Assembly: GCA_014324045.1 (NCBI GenBank)
Contig: JACOMY010000003.1
Coordinates: 1-64,000 of the forward strand
DNA: 64,000 nt
DNA from: Rhodospirillales bacterium
Lineage (GTDB): Bacteria; Pseudomonadota; Alphaproteobacteria; Kiloniellales; JACOMY01
Reading direction: 5' to 3'
Positions 28,498-38,617 of the stretch are shown in pieces. The notes under the pieces are model-generated. The model ran no database searches, was not told the DNA's origin, and saw only the letters and a program-made list of their open reading frames with translations. The position numbers were made by a program, and so were the translations under genes. The stretch's first letter is position 1. The number at the start of each line of letters is the position of its first letter.

Positions 28498-29030
28498 CGC
28501 AAAGCGCGCCGACCGACGCGATTCTGTTTCCCTCCGAGCGAGCCCGCCGCGATGCCGTGGCGCGGCGCCGCCTGGTTGCGCGCCTTGCAGCGGTGCAGGC
28601 ACTCTATCAAGTCTATATTGGCGGTGAGCCGCCGAAAAAGGTGGTGACGCAATTTTTAAATGAGCGTTTGGTTGAAGAGATCGACGGCTTTTCCCTGGCG
28701 GAGGTGGATCGCAAGCTTTTCAGCTATCTGGTCTTGGTAATCGGTGACGAGGGCGCGGATCTGGATCGATTGTTGCGCCCCCACCTCCCCGAGGAGTGGG
28801 CGATTGAGCGAGTAGAGCCCTTGCTTCACATCATCCTGCGCGCTGCGGCCTTCGAGCTTTCGTCCAGGGACACTGTGCCGCCCAAGGTGGTGATCGCCCA
28901 GTACCTGACGGTTACCGAGTCCTTCCACGATTCGAAGGAAATCGGCTTCGTGAACAGGCTGCTGGACCGCCTGGCGCGTGAGCTGCGGCCGGAGGCCTTC
29001 GGCCTGGCGGCACCTGCGGCGGGGTCCTAG
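28494..29030 (+). CDS. nusB: Transcription antitermination factor NusB
   Basis: A 178-residue helical RNA-binding protein acting with NusE in rRNA antitermination. The N-terminal arginine-rich ARRRLVARLAAVQALYQVYI and the C-terminal VVIAQYLTVTESFHDSKEIGFVN region are typical. It starts at GTG 28494 overlapping the ribH stop codon. The extra N-terminal 25 residues are longer than in E. coli NusB. Confidence 0.93.
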   Translation: MTQSAPTDAILFPSERARRDAVARRRLVARLAAVQALYQVYIGGEPPKKVVTQFLNERLVEEIDGFSLAEVDRKLFSYLVLVIGDEGADLDRLLRPHLPEEWAIERVEPLLHIILRAAAFELSSRDTVPPKVVIAQYLTVTESFHDSKEIGFVNRLLDRLARELRPEAFGLAAPAAGS

Positions 29031-29035
29031 AGCGC

Positions 29036-30013
29036 TTGTCCGGCGAGTTCGGGATCGTTCGCCGCTGTTTTGCCCCGCTGGCCAAGGGCGAGGCTGCTCT
29101 GGGCCTGGGCGACGACGCTGCCGTCTTCTCGCCGCCGCCCGGTCGTTCGCTGGTGGCGACGGCCGATGCGATGATCTCCGGCGTTCATTTCTTACCCGAC
29201 GATCCGCCGGATACGATTGCTCGCAAGCTGCTGCGGGTGAACCTCTCCGATCTGGCGGCCATGGGGGCCGAGCCTCTGGGCTATCTGCTGACCTGTGCTT
29301 GGCCCAAGGGCTGGAAAGAAGACTGGATCGAGGGCTTCGCCCAAGGTTTGGCGGAAGATCAGGAACGCTACGGGATCGCTCTGCTCGGCGGCGACACGGT
29401 TGGCACGCCGGGCACCTTGAGCTTGTCGCTGACTGCGCTGGGGACTGTCGAAGCGGGGCGGGCCATGACCCGCTCCGGTGCGCGCGTCGGCGACAGTGTC
29501 TTCGTCAGTGGCACCCTCGGCCGGGCCGCTTTCGGCCTGCTGGTGCGCCGCGGCGGGCTTTTGGGCCTGAACCAGGACCTGCGGACCGCCTTGACCGAAG
29601 CCTATCGCTTGCCAGATCCGCGCCTGGACCTCGGCCGGGCTTTGGTGGAAAAGAGACTGGCAACAGCCTGTCTCGACGTCTCGGACGGCTTGCTCGCCGA
29701 CCTGGGCCACATTTGCCAGGCCTCCGGGCTCGGCGCCGTGCTCTGGAGTGAGCACCTGCCGCTCTCGGAACCGGTGCAGGAAGCCGTCGCAGAGGACCTG
29801 GAGACCTTTCCGCTGGTGTTGACCGGCGGCGACGACTACGAACTCTGTTTCACCGCTGCGCCTGGCGCGGCGGAGGAACTGATGTCTTTGGCCCAGCAAT
29901 TGGGGCTTCCACTCACCCAGGTTGGTGAGATGCAAGGCGGTTCAGGGGTGCGTGTCTTGGACAGAGATGGAAACGCGCTCATCGTGCAGGCCGAAGGCTG
30001 GCAGCATTTTTGA
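29036..30013 (+). CDS. thiL: Thiamine-monophosphate kinase
   Basis: A 325-residue PurM-fold kinase that makes thiamine diphosphate. Landmarks: GLGDDAAVFSPPPGRSLVA (about residues 22-40), DAMISGVHF, RVNLSDLAAMGAEPLGYL and ACLDVSDGLLADL (about 214-226), GGDDYELCF. The only start fitting the family N-terminus is TTG 29036, five bases after the nusB stop; an unusual start codon that would limit translation. Confidence 0.93.
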   Translation: MSGEFGIVRRCFAPLAKGEAALGLGDDAAVFSPPPGRSLVATADAMISGVHFLPDDPPDTIARKLLRVNLSDLAAMGAEPLGYLLTCAWPKGWKEDWIEGFAQGLAEDQERYGIALLGGDTVGTPGTLSLSLTALGTVEAGRAMTRSGARVGDSVFVSGTLGRAAFGLLVRRGGLLGLNQDLRTALTEAYRLPDPRLDLGRALVEKRLATACLDVSDGLLADLGHICQASGLGAVLWSEHLPLSEPVQEAVAEDLETFPLVLTGGDDYELCFTAAPGAAEELMSLAQQLGLPLTQVGEMQGGSGVRVLDRDGNALIVQAEGWQHF

Positions 30014-30281
30014 TTTTCGGCTAGCGTTAGACAGTTTGCGGTTGATTCCAGCAAATCGGCGGCAGGGATCGACTTAAATCTCGTCCAGATTAGCCAAGGA
30101 AAGCGCGGATCCTTGATCCCGTTGTGTCTGCCCTTGCTGCAGCGGAAGGCGGACGATAAGATTTCGACTACCAAGTCTCGATTACCTAGGACGCATCCCT
30201 AAAGGCTTATGAAGCCGGTGCTTAGCAGCGCGGTGCCCTTGCGGGTGGTGAGGCGCAGGGCACAACGCTAGGCTAGCAGTC
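30014..30281. other. Intergenic region thiL-MFS
   Basis: A 268-bp gap of slightly lower GC than its neighbours. No gene, repeat or terminator is clear. Confidence 0.5.
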
Positions 30282-31475
30282 ATGTCACCGCGTGCGAATC
30301 TATACCTGCTGACAGCCTGCATGGGCCTGCATCAGTCGGCGTTGTCGCTCAACATCACGGTGGCGGCCCTGGCCGGTGCGATGCTGGCTGGGAACCAGCC
30401 GTTTCTCGCAACCCTGCCGCTTGCCATGAGCTTCGTCCTGCTGATGGTGGCAAGCGCGCCGGTGTCTTTCTTGATCGAACGGATTGGCTGGAAGTCTAGC
30501 TTCGGGGTGGGCGCGCTGGCCGGCATGATAGGCTGTCTGCTCTCTGCGCTGGCCATGGTGGAACAGTCCTTTATCCTGTTTTGCATCGCCCTGAGCATAC
30601 TGGGCGTGGCGACTGCCATCGGCAACTACTATCGCTTCGCCGCGGCTGAAACACAGCCGCCGGAGCGGCGTTCCACGGCCGTCTCCACAGTGCTGACAGG
30701 GGGTGTGGCGGCGGCCATCCTCGGACCCTTTCTGGCGATCAAGGGCAGCGATCTCTTCGTCTACAGCTTCGCCGGCAGCTATCTCATCATGACCGGCCTC
30801 TATCTGGCGATTGTGCCTCTATTGGTTCTGGTGGGCTTTCCTTCGGTTGGGCATACACGCTCTGCAACCCTTGGCGGCGCTGCGGGCAGAAAACTGGTTG
30901 CGATCGCCCGCCAGCCGATCTTCCTGCTGGCCGCCATCGGTGCCATGCTGGGCTATGGGACCATGAATTTGATCATGGTCTCCACGCCGACGGCGATGGT
31001 TGGCTGCGGCTTCGTCGTGGCCGATGCCGGTTCGGTGATCCAGTGGCATGTTCTGGGTATGTATGTGCCCTCCTTCTTCACCGGTCATCTTGTGCGCCGC
31101 TTCGGGGCGCCGTCGGTCATGACGCTGGGTGCGGCAATCATGGTGGTTTGCGCCATAATCAATCTGACAGGGCTCGCCTATGTGAACTTCCTAAGCGCGC
31201 TGGTCCTTTTGGGCTTGGGTTGGAATTTCCTCTATGTCGGCGGGTCGGTCCTGGTGACCGAATCCTATCGTCGGGAAGAACGGACGCGGACCCTGGGCCT
31301 CAACGAGTTCCTGGTGACCGCCAGTCTCGCCGTAACCTCTTTAGGTTCCGGTGCGATCTACGCCGGGGCTGGCTGGCAGGTCTTGAACTTGGCAATCGTA
31401 CCGCCGCTGCTGCTTCTCGGCACGGCGATGGCTTGGTTCGCAGTCACGCGTCGCCGCAGCGTTGCTTTGACGTGA
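30282..31475 (+). CDS. Major facilitator superfamily permease
   Basis: A 397-residue membrane protein with about twelve hydrophobic segments in two halves, split by a polar loop near residues 195-206 (GHTRSATLGGAAGRK). Topology and size fit the major facilitator superfamily, and the loop after TM2 (IERIGWKSSFGVGAL) resembles the usual G-x-L-x-D-R-x-G-R-R/K motif region in degenerate form. The substrate cannot be told. It stands alone between the flavin/thiL operon and hppA. Confidence 0.8.
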   Translation: MSPRANLYLLTACMGLHQSALSLNITVAALAGAMLAGNQPFLATLPLAMSFVLLMVASAPVSFLIERIGWKSSFGVGALAGMIGCLLSALAMVEQSFILFCIALSILGVATAIGNYYRFAAAETQPPERRSTAVSTVLTGGVAAAILGPFLAIKGSDLFVYSFAGSYLIMTGLYLAIVPLLVLVGFPSVGHTRSATLGGAAGRKLVAIARQPIFLLAAIGAMLGYGTMNLIMVSTPTAMVGCGFVVADAGSVIQWHVLGMYVPSFFTGHLVRRFGAPSVMTLGAAIMVVCAIINLTGLAYVNFLSALVLLGLGWNFLYVGGSVLVTESYRREERTRTLGLNEFLVTASLAVTSLGSGAIYAGAGWQVLNLAIVPPLLLLGTAMAWFAVTRRRSVALT

Positions 31476-31683
31476 CAGGCGGTCGAGAAGTCTGGCATCT
31501 ACTATCCGAAGGCCGTTGCCAGTGGCATGGCGTTCTGGCATCGTCCGAGTGTTATCCGCGCGCTATCGTCGCGGCTCGCGCGGCAGCAAAATAGCCTAAT
31601 GCCAACTGGTTAGCACGCACTCCCGAGGGGAGCGCGGGCGGCCCGGGTGAGCAAACCGTGAGGAAAGGGGAATTCCTGGAGCA

Positions 31684-33792
31684 ATGAGCGGCATTCTAAT
31701 CTTCGTGCTGATCTGCGGCGCGCTGGCCTTGGTCTATGGCATCGTCACGGCCAAGGCTGTCATGTCGGCCCCGGCAGGCAACGAGCGGATGCAAGAAATC
31801 GCCGGCGCCATCCAAGAGGGCGCACGAGCCTACCTCAATCGGCAATATACCACAATTGCCATTGTCGGCGCCGTGATCTTCGCCGTGGTCTGGCTCTTGC
31901 TGGGACTCCATGTCGGCATCGGCTTCCTGATCGGCGCTGCTCTCTCCGGCGCGGCCGGCTACATCGGCATGAACGTATCGGTGAAGGCCAACGTCCGCAC
32001 GACCGAGGCTGCGCGCAGTGGCCTGGCCCAAGGTCTCTCGATCGCCTTCCGCGCCGGTGCGGTGACCGGCATGCTGGTGGCTGGATTGGCCCTGTTGGCG
32101 GTCGCCGGCTACTACGCGATCCTGCTGAACATGGACATCGACGGGCGCGGTCTGGTCGATGCCTTGGTCGCCTTGGGTTTCGGCGCCTCCCTGATATCTA
32201 TCTTCGCGCGTCTGGGCGGTGGCATCTTCACCAAAGGTGCCGACGTCGGTGCCGATTTGGTCGGTAAGGTCGAGGCCGGCATTCCCGAAGACGATCCCCG
32301 CAACCCGGCGGTGATCGCCGACAATGTGGGCGACAACGTGGGCGACTGTGCCGGCATGGCCGCCGACCTCTTCGAGACTTATGCCGTGACCGTGGTGGCC
32401 ACCATGGTTCTGGCCTCCATCTTCTTCGCCGGCCAAGGGGCCATGCAGGCATTCATGGTCTATCCTCTGGCAATCGGCGGTATCTGTATCGTCACCTCGA
32501 TCGTCGGAACCTACTTCGTGAAGCTGGGCTCCAGCCAGTCGATCATGGGGGCGCTCTACAAGGGCTTCATCGTCTCCTCGCTGTTGTCTATTCCGGCGGT
32601 CTTGGGCGTGACGTCCTGGACCGTCGGGCTCAGCACGCCGCATACGGCGGGTAGTCACACCTTCACCGGCCTCGACCTCTTCTTCTGTGGCGTCGTCGGC
32701 TTGGCGGTGACCGGCCTGATCATCTGGGTGACGGAGTATTACACCAGCACCGAGTACCGGCCCGTGCGCTCCGTCGCCAAGGCCTCCGAGACCGGACACG
32801 GCACGAACGTAATTCAGGGCCTGGCCGTGGCCATGGAGGCGACCGCCGTTCCGGCCCTGATCATCATCGCCGGCATTGTTGTCACCTTCTCAATCGCCGG
32901 TCTCTTCGGCATCGCGATTGCGGTGACGACCATGTTGGCCTTGGCCGGCATGGTGGTTGCACTCGATGCCTACGGTCCGGTAACTGACAACGGCGGCGGC
33001 ATCGCCGAGATGGCGGAGTTGGACGATTCGGTGCGCAAGATCACCGATGAGCTGGACGCGGTCGGCAACACCACCAAGGCCGTGACCAAGGGCTATGCCA
33101 TCGGCTCCGCCGGTCTGGGTGCTCTGGTGCTGTTCGGTGCCTTCACCGAGGACGTCGCGTTCTTCTCGCACGAGGGCGGGGCGTCCTACTTCCAGGGCGT
33201 GACGGTCTCTTTCGAGCTTTCCAATCCCTATGTGGTCGTCGGCCTCTTCTTCGGCGGGCTGCTGCCCTTCCTCTTCGGCTCCATGGGCATGATGGCCGTC
33301 GGCCGTGCCGGCGGTGCCGTGGTCGAGGAGGTGCGCCGTCAGTTCCGCGAGATCCCCGGCATCATGGAAGGCACCGGCAAGCCGCTTTATGGGCGCTGCG
33401 TGGACATGCTGACCAAGGCCGCGATCAAGGAGATGATCGTTCCCTCCTTGCTGCCGGTGCTCTCGCCCATCGTGGTCTACTTCGTCGTCTTGGCGATCGC
33501 CGGCAAGTCCGACGCGCTGGCGGCGGTAGGGGCCATGCTGCTGGGTGTGATCGTGACCGGTCTCTTCGTGGCAATCTCCATGACCGCCGGCGGCGGCTGC
33601 TGGGACAATGCCAAGAAGTACATCGAGGAAGGCAATCACGGCGGCAAGGGGTCGGAGGCACACAAGGCCGCGGTCACCGGCGACACCGTCGGCGATCCCT
33701 ACAAGGATACCGCCGGTCCGGCCGTGAACCCCATGATCAAGATCACCAACATCGTGGCGTTGCTGCTGTTGGCCATCTTGGCCCATAGCTAA
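31684..33792 (+). CDS. hppA: K+-independent, proton-pumping membrane pyrophosphatase
   Basis: A 702-residue integral membrane enzyme that hydrolyses pyrophosphate and pumps protons. About 16 hydrophobic segments are present. The substrate-binding sequence [20 protein letters not shown] (about residues 178-197) and the downstream [19 protein letters not shown] are intact, as is the C-terminal [13 protein letters not shown] and [14 protein letters not shown]. The diagnostic position reads [10 protein letters not shown], with Lys rather than Ala, which marks the potassium-independent class known from Rhodospirillum. A good terminator follows at 33821. Confidence 0.96.
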   Translation: MSGILIFVLICGALALVYGIVTAKAVMSAPAGNERMQEIAGAIQEGARAYLNRQYTTIAIVGAVIFAVVWLLLGLHVGIGFLIGAALSGAAGYIGMNVSVKANVRTTEAARSGLAQGLSIAFRAGAVTGMLVAGLALLAVAGYYAILLNMDIDGRGLVDALVALGFGASLISIFARLGGGIFTKGADVGADLVGKVEAGIPEDDPRNPAVIADNVGDNVGDCAGMAADLFETYAVTVVATMVLASIFFAGQGAMQAFMVYPLAIGGICIVTSIVGTYFVKLGSSQSIMGALYKGFIVSSLLSIPAVLGVTSWTVGLSTPHTAGSHTFTGLDLFFCGVVGLAVTGLIIWVTEYYTSTEYRPVRSVAKASETGHGTNVIQGLAVAMEATAVPALIIIAGIVVTFSIAGLFGIAIAVTTMLALAGMVVALDAYGPVTDNGGGIAEMAELDDSVRKITDELDAVGNTTKAVTKGYAIGSAGLGALVLFGAFTEDVAFFSHEGGASYFQGVTVSFELSNPYVVVGLFFGGLLPFLFGSMGMMAVGRAGGAVVEEVRRQFREIPGIMEGTGKPLYGRCVDMLTKAAIKEMIVPSLLPVLSPIVVYFVVLAIAGKSDALAAVGAMLLGVIVTGLFVAISMTAGGGCWDNAKKYIEEGNHGGKGSEAHKAAVTGDTVGDPYKDTAGPAVNPMIKITNIVALLLLAILAHS

Positions 33793-33820
33793 GCCACGGT
33801 ATTCTAAAAACTCAAAAGTG

Positions 33821-33861
33821 GGGGCGCTTCGTCCGACGACGGGGCACCTCGTTTCTTGTTT
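33821..33861 (+). terminator. Rho-independent terminator of hppA
   Basis: Hairpin of 33821-33833 with 33838-33850 around loop CGAC: 13 pairs with one mismatch and three G-U pairs, followed by GTTTCTTGTTT. It lies 29 bp after hppA, before the convergent small gene. Confidence 0.6.
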
Positions 33862-33872
33862 GTCGGCGAGAC

Positions 33873-34238
33873 CTAACCGACGATCGTCAGGGGTTGGCGC
33901 AGATAGTCGAGGATGCGGTCCAAGTCGCCGGCACGCCGACGTCGGCGGCTCTCTTGGAACAGCAGGTATTCATAGCACCCGGGACCGACCTGATGCTTGA
34001 CGACGGTGTAGAGTGGCCGCTCTTCCGCGCGTCGATAGATCGAGAGGGCCGCCATGCCGGCCAGATGGTCGATAGCATAGTCGCGCCATTCGCCGGACAT
34101 GACCTGTTCGCTGTAAAGCGCCATCAGGGACTGAAGTTCTCGCCGGTCGAAGAAGATGGGGCGATTGTTGCGTTTGGCACTGCTGCGCGCCCGCTGCGAC
34201 GATTGCAGATAATGCGAAAGGGACACAACCTCCACCAT
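33873..34238 (-). CDS. DUF2794-type conserved protein
   Basis: A protein of about 121 residues resembling the alphaproteobacterial DUF2794 family. Recognisable text: FFDRRELQSLMALYSEQVMS and GEWRDYAIDHLAGMAALSIY, then RRAEERPLYTVVKHQ. Function unknown. The C-terminus is arginine-rich (ESRRRRRAGD). The start is uncertain: ATG 34238 is used, but an in-frame TTG at 34253 sits just after GGGGAG. It converges on hppA. Confidence 0.8.
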   Translation of the reverse strand: MVEVVSLSHYLQSSQRARSSAKRNNRPIFFDRRELQSLMALYSEQVMSGEWRDYAIDHLAGMAALSIYRRAEERPLYTVVKHQVGPGCYEYLLFQESRRRRRAGDLDRILDYLRQPLTIVG

Positions 34239-34434
34239 GCCGACTGCACCCAATCTCCCCTCTTGTTTCTGCGCACCATCTAGTCTGCGGAAGATTCTCG
34301 CGGCTGTCCAGATTCTTGATTGCGACCCACCGGATTCTTTCCTGGCGCTGAGTGGGAGTCTCGTATAGAAAGCGCGGTCACAGGAACGTTCTACAGTTCA
34401 CCGCCTCAGCGCGGTCACTACAGGAGGAATTGCG

Positions 34435-34989
34435 ATGGTTGCCGCCACCCCCCCGCTGTGCGATTTCGGCTTGCAGGCCCCAGACTTCTCTTTACCGGGA
34501 ATCGACGGCAAGCGCTACGGCCTGGCCGAGGTTCGCGGCGACAAGGGGCTTTTGGTCATGTTCATCTGCAACCACTGCCCCTATGTGTGCGCCATCGTCG
34601 GCCGCATTGAGCGCGACGTGGCCGAACTGCGCGGGATTGGAATCGGCACTATTGCGATCATGGCGAACGATACCGAGGCTTATCCCGCCGACTCCTTCGA
34701 CAACATGAAGCGCTTCGCGGCGGAGAACGGTTTCACCTTTCCCTACGTCATCGACGAGACGCAGACGGTTGCGCGCAGCTACGGCGCCATCTGCACCCCT
34801 GATTTCTATGGTTTCAATGCTGAACTGGCGCTGCAGTACCGTGGACGTTTGGATGCCTCCCGCACCACGTTGGTGCCCGATGCCCGCCGTGATCTCTTCG
34901 AGGCCATGCGGCAGGTCGCTGAGACTGGGGCGGGCCCGTCAGAGCAGCAGGCCTCGATGGGTTGCTCCATCAAGTGGAAGGTGGCCTGA
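34435..34989 (+). CDS. Thioredoxin-fold (AhpC/TSA-type) protein with CxxC motif
   Basis: A 184-residue protein of the redoxin family. The N-terminal APDFSLPGIDGKRYGLAEVRG is typical of AhpC/TSA proteins, and the active site reads FICNHCPYVCAI (CxxC at about residues 45-48) in place of the peroxiredoxin PxxxTxxC. Further: NDTEAYPADSFDNMKRFA and a C-terminal MGCSIKW, a pattern shared by a group of uncharacterised bacterial thioredoxin-family proteins. No signal peptide, so cytoplasmic. A strong AGGAGG ribosome site precedes ATG 34435. Confidence 0.85.
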   Translation: MVAATPPLCDFGLQAPDFSLPGIDGKRYGLAEVRGDKGLLVMFICNHCPYVCAIVGRIERDVAELRGIGIGTIAIMANDTEAYPADSFDNMKRFAAENGFTFPYVIDETQTVARSYGAICTPDFYGFNAELALQYRGRLDASRTTLVPDARRDLFEAMRQVAETGAGPSEQQASMGCSIKWKVA

Positions 34990-35126
34990 CCCTCGATAGC
35001 CCCGCGCTACGGACGGTTTGCATTCCGTTGCCGCGGCAGTAGTGTGTCGATCCGGCGCTGGGGCCAGTGCTTAAGGGGCAAAGGGGTGCTTAAGAGACAA
35101 AGATTTGCTGACGGGGCACAGAGGCC

Positions 35127-35774
35127 GTGAGTGACGTTTTTCGTGAGATCGAAGAGGATCTACGCCGAGAGCGGTTGAAGCACTTGGCCACGCGCTTCGG
35201 TCCCTATGTCGCAGGTGTAGCGATTCTGGCCATCGCCGTCGTCGGCGGTTACGCCTATTTTCAGTCTTGGCAGCAAGACCGGCGTGAGGAAGCCGGTAAC
35301 ATCTTTGTGGCCGCTTTGAACGAAGCCCGCGCGGGGGACGTTGCCAAGGCGCTGGAGACCTTGGATGGCGAGGCCAATGCCGACGACGGCGGTTACGGTA
35401 TCCTGGCGGCCTTCGCGGCGGCTGGGATTCGCTCCGGGAACGGCGAGGAGCAGGCCGCGATTGCCGGTTGGCGCTTACTGGCCGCCGACTCCGCTGTTGG
35501 GCGACCGTTGCGCGATGCGGCGACCTTGCTGGCCGCGATGCATGCGATGAATAGGGATGAGGCGCCGGCCGACCTGGAGGCAGAGCTTGCGCCTCTCGCC
35601 GGCAGCGGCCGTCCCCTGTCTTATCTGGCCAGAGAATTGACCGCCTTGCTGGCGCTGTCTCAGGGCGATGAGGTACGGGCGAAGGAGATCCTTACCGCCC
35701 TCGTCGAAGACCCGCAGATCCCGGCAGGCTTGCGCGGGCGGGTGTCGCAACTCTTGGACTCGCTTGGTTCTTAA
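35127..35774 (+). CDS. YfgM-like membrane-anchored TPR protein
   Basis: A 215-residue protein: short cytoplasmic N-terminus (FREIEEDLRRERLKHLATRF), one transmembrane helix at about 27-45 (VAGVAILAIAVVGGYAYF), then an Ala-rich helical repeat domain outside. This is the plan of YfgM/TPR_21 proteins, which are usually encoded beside bamB as here. YfgM in E. coli is an accessory of the SecYEG/periplasmic chaperone network. Start is GTG 35127. The gene overlaps or abuts the bamB start. Confidence 0.85.
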   Translation: MSDVFREIEEDLRRERLKHLATRFGPYVAGVAILAIAVVGGYAYFQSWQQDRREEAGNIFVAALNEARAGDVAKALETLDGEANADDGGYGILAAFAAAGIRSGNGEEQAAIAGWRLLAADSAVGRPLRDAATLLAAMHAMNRDEAPADLEAELAPLAGSGRPLSYLARELTALLALSQGDEVRAKEILTALVEDPQIPAGLRGRVSQLLDSLGS

Positions 35775-35778
35775 GGCT

Positions 35779-37095
35779 GTGCCGGGAGCGTTTCGGACCG
35801 TCGCCTGCCTGGGGCTTTCGCTGTCCCTCGGCGCCTGCGGGCTCTTCGGCGATGATCAGTCGCCGCTGCTGGGCACGCGCGAGTCGGTCATGATTCAGAC
35901 CACCGCTCTCGAACCGGATCCCGGCCGCGGGGACAATCCAATCCGCCTGCCGCCGCCCTACGTCAACGGCAGCTGGACTCAGCCCGGCGGCACTGCCGCG
36001 CATGCCCTCCACCACTTGGCGATTCCCGACAAGCCGACCGTCGCCTGGACCTCGGATGTCGGCGACGGCGATGCCGAGGATGCGGCCCTGCTGAGCCAGC
36101 CTATCGTCGCCGGCACCACGCTGTTCACGCTGGATTCGCGGTCTAAGGTTTCGGCCTACGGTCTTACCGACGGGCAGCTCTATTGGCGGAGCGATCTTGA
36201 GGATATCGAAGAGGACAGGGGCGCCTTCGGCGGCGGACTTGCCTTCGCCGACGACAAGCTGTTCGTCACCACCGGCTTCGCGCGCGTCTATGCGCTGGAC
36301 GCGCGCAGCGGACGCATGCTGTGGCAGGCGCGGGCGCCTGGTCCCTTCCGCTCTGCGCCGGTGGTTGACGGCGGCCGCGTCTTCGCCATTACTCTTGACA
36401 ACCAGACCGTCGCGTTGGATGCGGCTGACGGTGCACTGCTTTGGCAGCATCGTGGCGTCGAAGAGCAGGTGGGTCTTTTGGGATCCTCCAGCCCGGCGGT
36501 CGCCGGTGCCATCGTCGTGGTTTCCTACAGTTCGGGAGATCTCTATGCCTTGGGTATCGAGAGCGGGCGGGTGTTCTGGAACACCTCGCTAGCGGCCGTC
36601 CGGCGCAGCGATTCCTTGAGCGACATCGGGCAGGTGCGCGGCCTACCGGTGATCGATCGCGGCTTGGTGCTGGCGACTAGCAATGCCGGCCGCACAATGG
36701 CAATCGACTTGAGGCGCGGCAATCGCCTGTGGGAGCGCGACATCGGCGGACCGCTGACCATCTGGGCGGGCGGCGACTACCTCTTTCTGATCACCAACAA
36801 GGCGGAGTTGGTGGCCTTGGAGCGGCACAACGGTGCCATCGAATGGGTAACCCCCTTGCCCCGGTTCGAGGACCCGGAGGATCGCGGGAACCCGATTGCC
36901 TGGGTCGGACCCATTCTTGCCGGCAACCGCCTGATCGTCGCCGGCAGCCATGGTGACGCCCATGCGCTCTCCCCCTACACCGGCGGCTTCCTCGGCACTA
37001 TCGAATTGCCTGCGGGGGCCGCGGTCTCTCCCATCGTGGTGCAGGAGCACTTGATCTTCCTTAGCACCGACGCTGACCTGGTGGTGATGCACTAG
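35779..37095 (+). CDS. bamB: Outer membrane protein assembly factor BamB
   Basis: A 438-residue lipoprotein with an N-terminal signal ending in lipobox LGAC (Cys20 from GTG 35779), then an eight-bladed PQQ-type beta-propeller; blade motifs include LYWRSDLED, RMLWQARAPGPFRSAPVVDGG, ALLWQHRGV and GRVFWNTSL. BamB assists the BAM complex in outer membrane protein insertion. The start is uncertain: GTG 35779 is close to AAGG; TTG 35764 is an alternative overlapping the upstream gene. In many relatives der (engA) follows, but here the gene ends at a strong terminator. Confidence 0.92.
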   Translation: MPGAFRTVACLGLSLSLGACGLFGDDQSPLLGTRESVMIQTTALEPDPGRGDNPIRLPPPYVNGSWTQPGGTAAHALHHLAIPDKPTVAWTSDVGDGDAEDAALLSQPIVAGTTLFTLDSRSKVSAYGLTDGQLYWRSDLEDIEEDRGAFGGGLAFADDKLFVTTGFARVYALDARSGRMLWQARAPGPFRSAPVVDGGRVFAITLDNQTVALDAADGALLWQHRGVEEQVGLLGSSSPAVAGAIVVVSYSSGDLYALGIESGRVFWNTSLAAVRRSDSLSDIGQVRGLPVIDRGLVLATSNAGRTMAIDLRRGNRLWERDIGGPLTIWAGGDYLFLITNKAELVALERHNGAIEWVTPLPRFEDPEDRGNPIAWVGPILAGNRLIVAGSHGDAHALSPYTGGFLGTIELPAGAAVSPIVVQEHLIFLSTDADLVVMH

Positions 37096-37145
37096 CCGAT
37101 AGAGTCGTTGCACGCCCGGACAATTGCCATGCCGTATTGCCAAGG

Positions 37146-37181
37146 CGGGATCTGGCTGTCCGTTGCCATTCCCGGTTTTTT
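37146..37181 (+). terminator. Strong rho-independent terminator of bamB
   Basis: CGGGA-TC-TGGC pairs with GCCA-T-TCCCG around the loop TGTCCGTT, followed by GTTTTTT (to 37181). It closes the bamB transcript and marks the left edge of the restriction island. Confidence 0.8.
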
Positions 37182-37255
37182 CGTCCGCCTGCCTTGATAA
37201 GTCTCGTCCCCCTACCTACCTGTGATGCGGCAGTCGTAAAATGAAAGGAGAGACC

Positions 37256-37459
37256 ATGCCACGTAAGGTTCATGTAATCAATAACCGAGTTTCAAAAGTT
37301 GGAAAGAAGCCGGTTAGGATTAAGGTGCTACATGAAGACCCAGAACAGAGCGCTATTCTTCACGTAAGCGACACCGGCTTAGAGTGGTGCCAAGGAAAAA
37401 CAAAGACAGGGGATGGTACGAAGTTGAGTTGGGACGATCTTCCCCAAAAACTGACTTAG
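37256..37459 (+). CDS. Small AT-rich orphan gene, unknown function
   Basis: A 67-residue basic-then-acidic protein beginning MPRKVHVINNRVSKVGKKPV. ATG 37256 has a perfect AAAGGAG five bases upstream, a better ribosome site than most genes here. Its codons are far more AT-rich than those of its neighbours, suggesting recent acquisition. It converges on hsdR with 12 bp between stop codons. I do not recognise a family; there is a single cysteine (EWCQGK) and no membrane segment. Confidence 0.65.
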   Translation: MPRKVHVINNRVSKVGKKPVRIKVLHEDPEQSAILHVSDTGLEWCQGKTKTGDGTKLSWDDLPQKLT

Positions 37460-38617
37460 TCAGCCAATTCCCTAGGTGAAGGTGTCCATATAATCCAATA
37501 GCTTGCCCCAGACCCGTTCCGCGCGGGGTTCGCGCTCAAGCAGCCGGGGCCTGTCTTTCATGCTGGACACCAGATCGTCCCGAAGTGGCTTTCTGCCGGT
37601 GAAGGCATAGTCCGATAACAGCGCTTCCACCTTGTCGGGGCGGAGGTTCTCCGCTTCGACGATGGTGTCGAGCGCTGCCCTGCGCTCCCGTTCCCAGAAG
37701 GCCCAGAAGCGAGGGCGGGGGTTTTCGTCCGGCGGGATAAGCCCGAATTCCTGATCCAGAAACCGCGTGATCGGCGCCCGCTTGTTACGGAGGCCAGCTT
37801 CCGCGTCCAGCAGGGCGGCGATCCGCTTGCGCCCCGCCGCCGCCTCCTCCGGGCCGCTCTCCTGCAGGGCCGCGATGAGGTTGAGGATGTAGGCGACGTT
37901 GATCTCGTCGCGGTGCAGCAGCGCCACCTCGAAGTCCAGATTGTCCAGAATCGGCCGCTCCTCGCCTTCTTCCTTGTCCTTTTGCCTGCGCCCGCGCACC
38001 CTGTCGTGCAGGTCCAGATACTTGCTGCGGTAGTCGGCGAGACCCTGCGTCCCGATGGGCAAGTCGTCCGGGTCGTACTCCGCATAGGTTTCCATCGCCG
38101 TCTTCAGCCGGATCACCGCCCGGAACGCCTGCACGAACGCCGCCTGCGCCTTTTCGTCGGACAACAAATCTACCGCCCCAGCATCGGGAACAAGCTCATA
38201 AAGCCGTGCCACGGCCCTGCCGAGGCGCGTCTTGAGGTCTTCGTAGGTGGAGGCGAGGATGTCGGCTTCCTGTCCGCCTGCGGCGAACAGCGCAATGGCC
38301 TCGTCGGTGTTGGCCTTGAGGTTCCGGAAGCAGACCACGTTGCCATGGGTCTTCCTTTGCCCCCAGGGCCTGTTGGTCCGGGAAAAAGCCTGGATCAGCC
38401 CATGCTGGCGCAGCGGCTTGTCTACATAGATCGTGTTCAGCGGCGGGCTGTCGAAGCCGGTCAGGAACATGTTGACCACAAGCAGGATGTCGATCTCCCG
38501 GTTGCGCACTCGCTTCCCGATATCCTTGTAGTAGTCGTAGAAGGTTTCGGTCGCATAGTTGGTGCCGAACCGGCGGTTGTAATCGCCGATGGCCGCTTCC
38601 AGCGCATCGCGGCCGGA

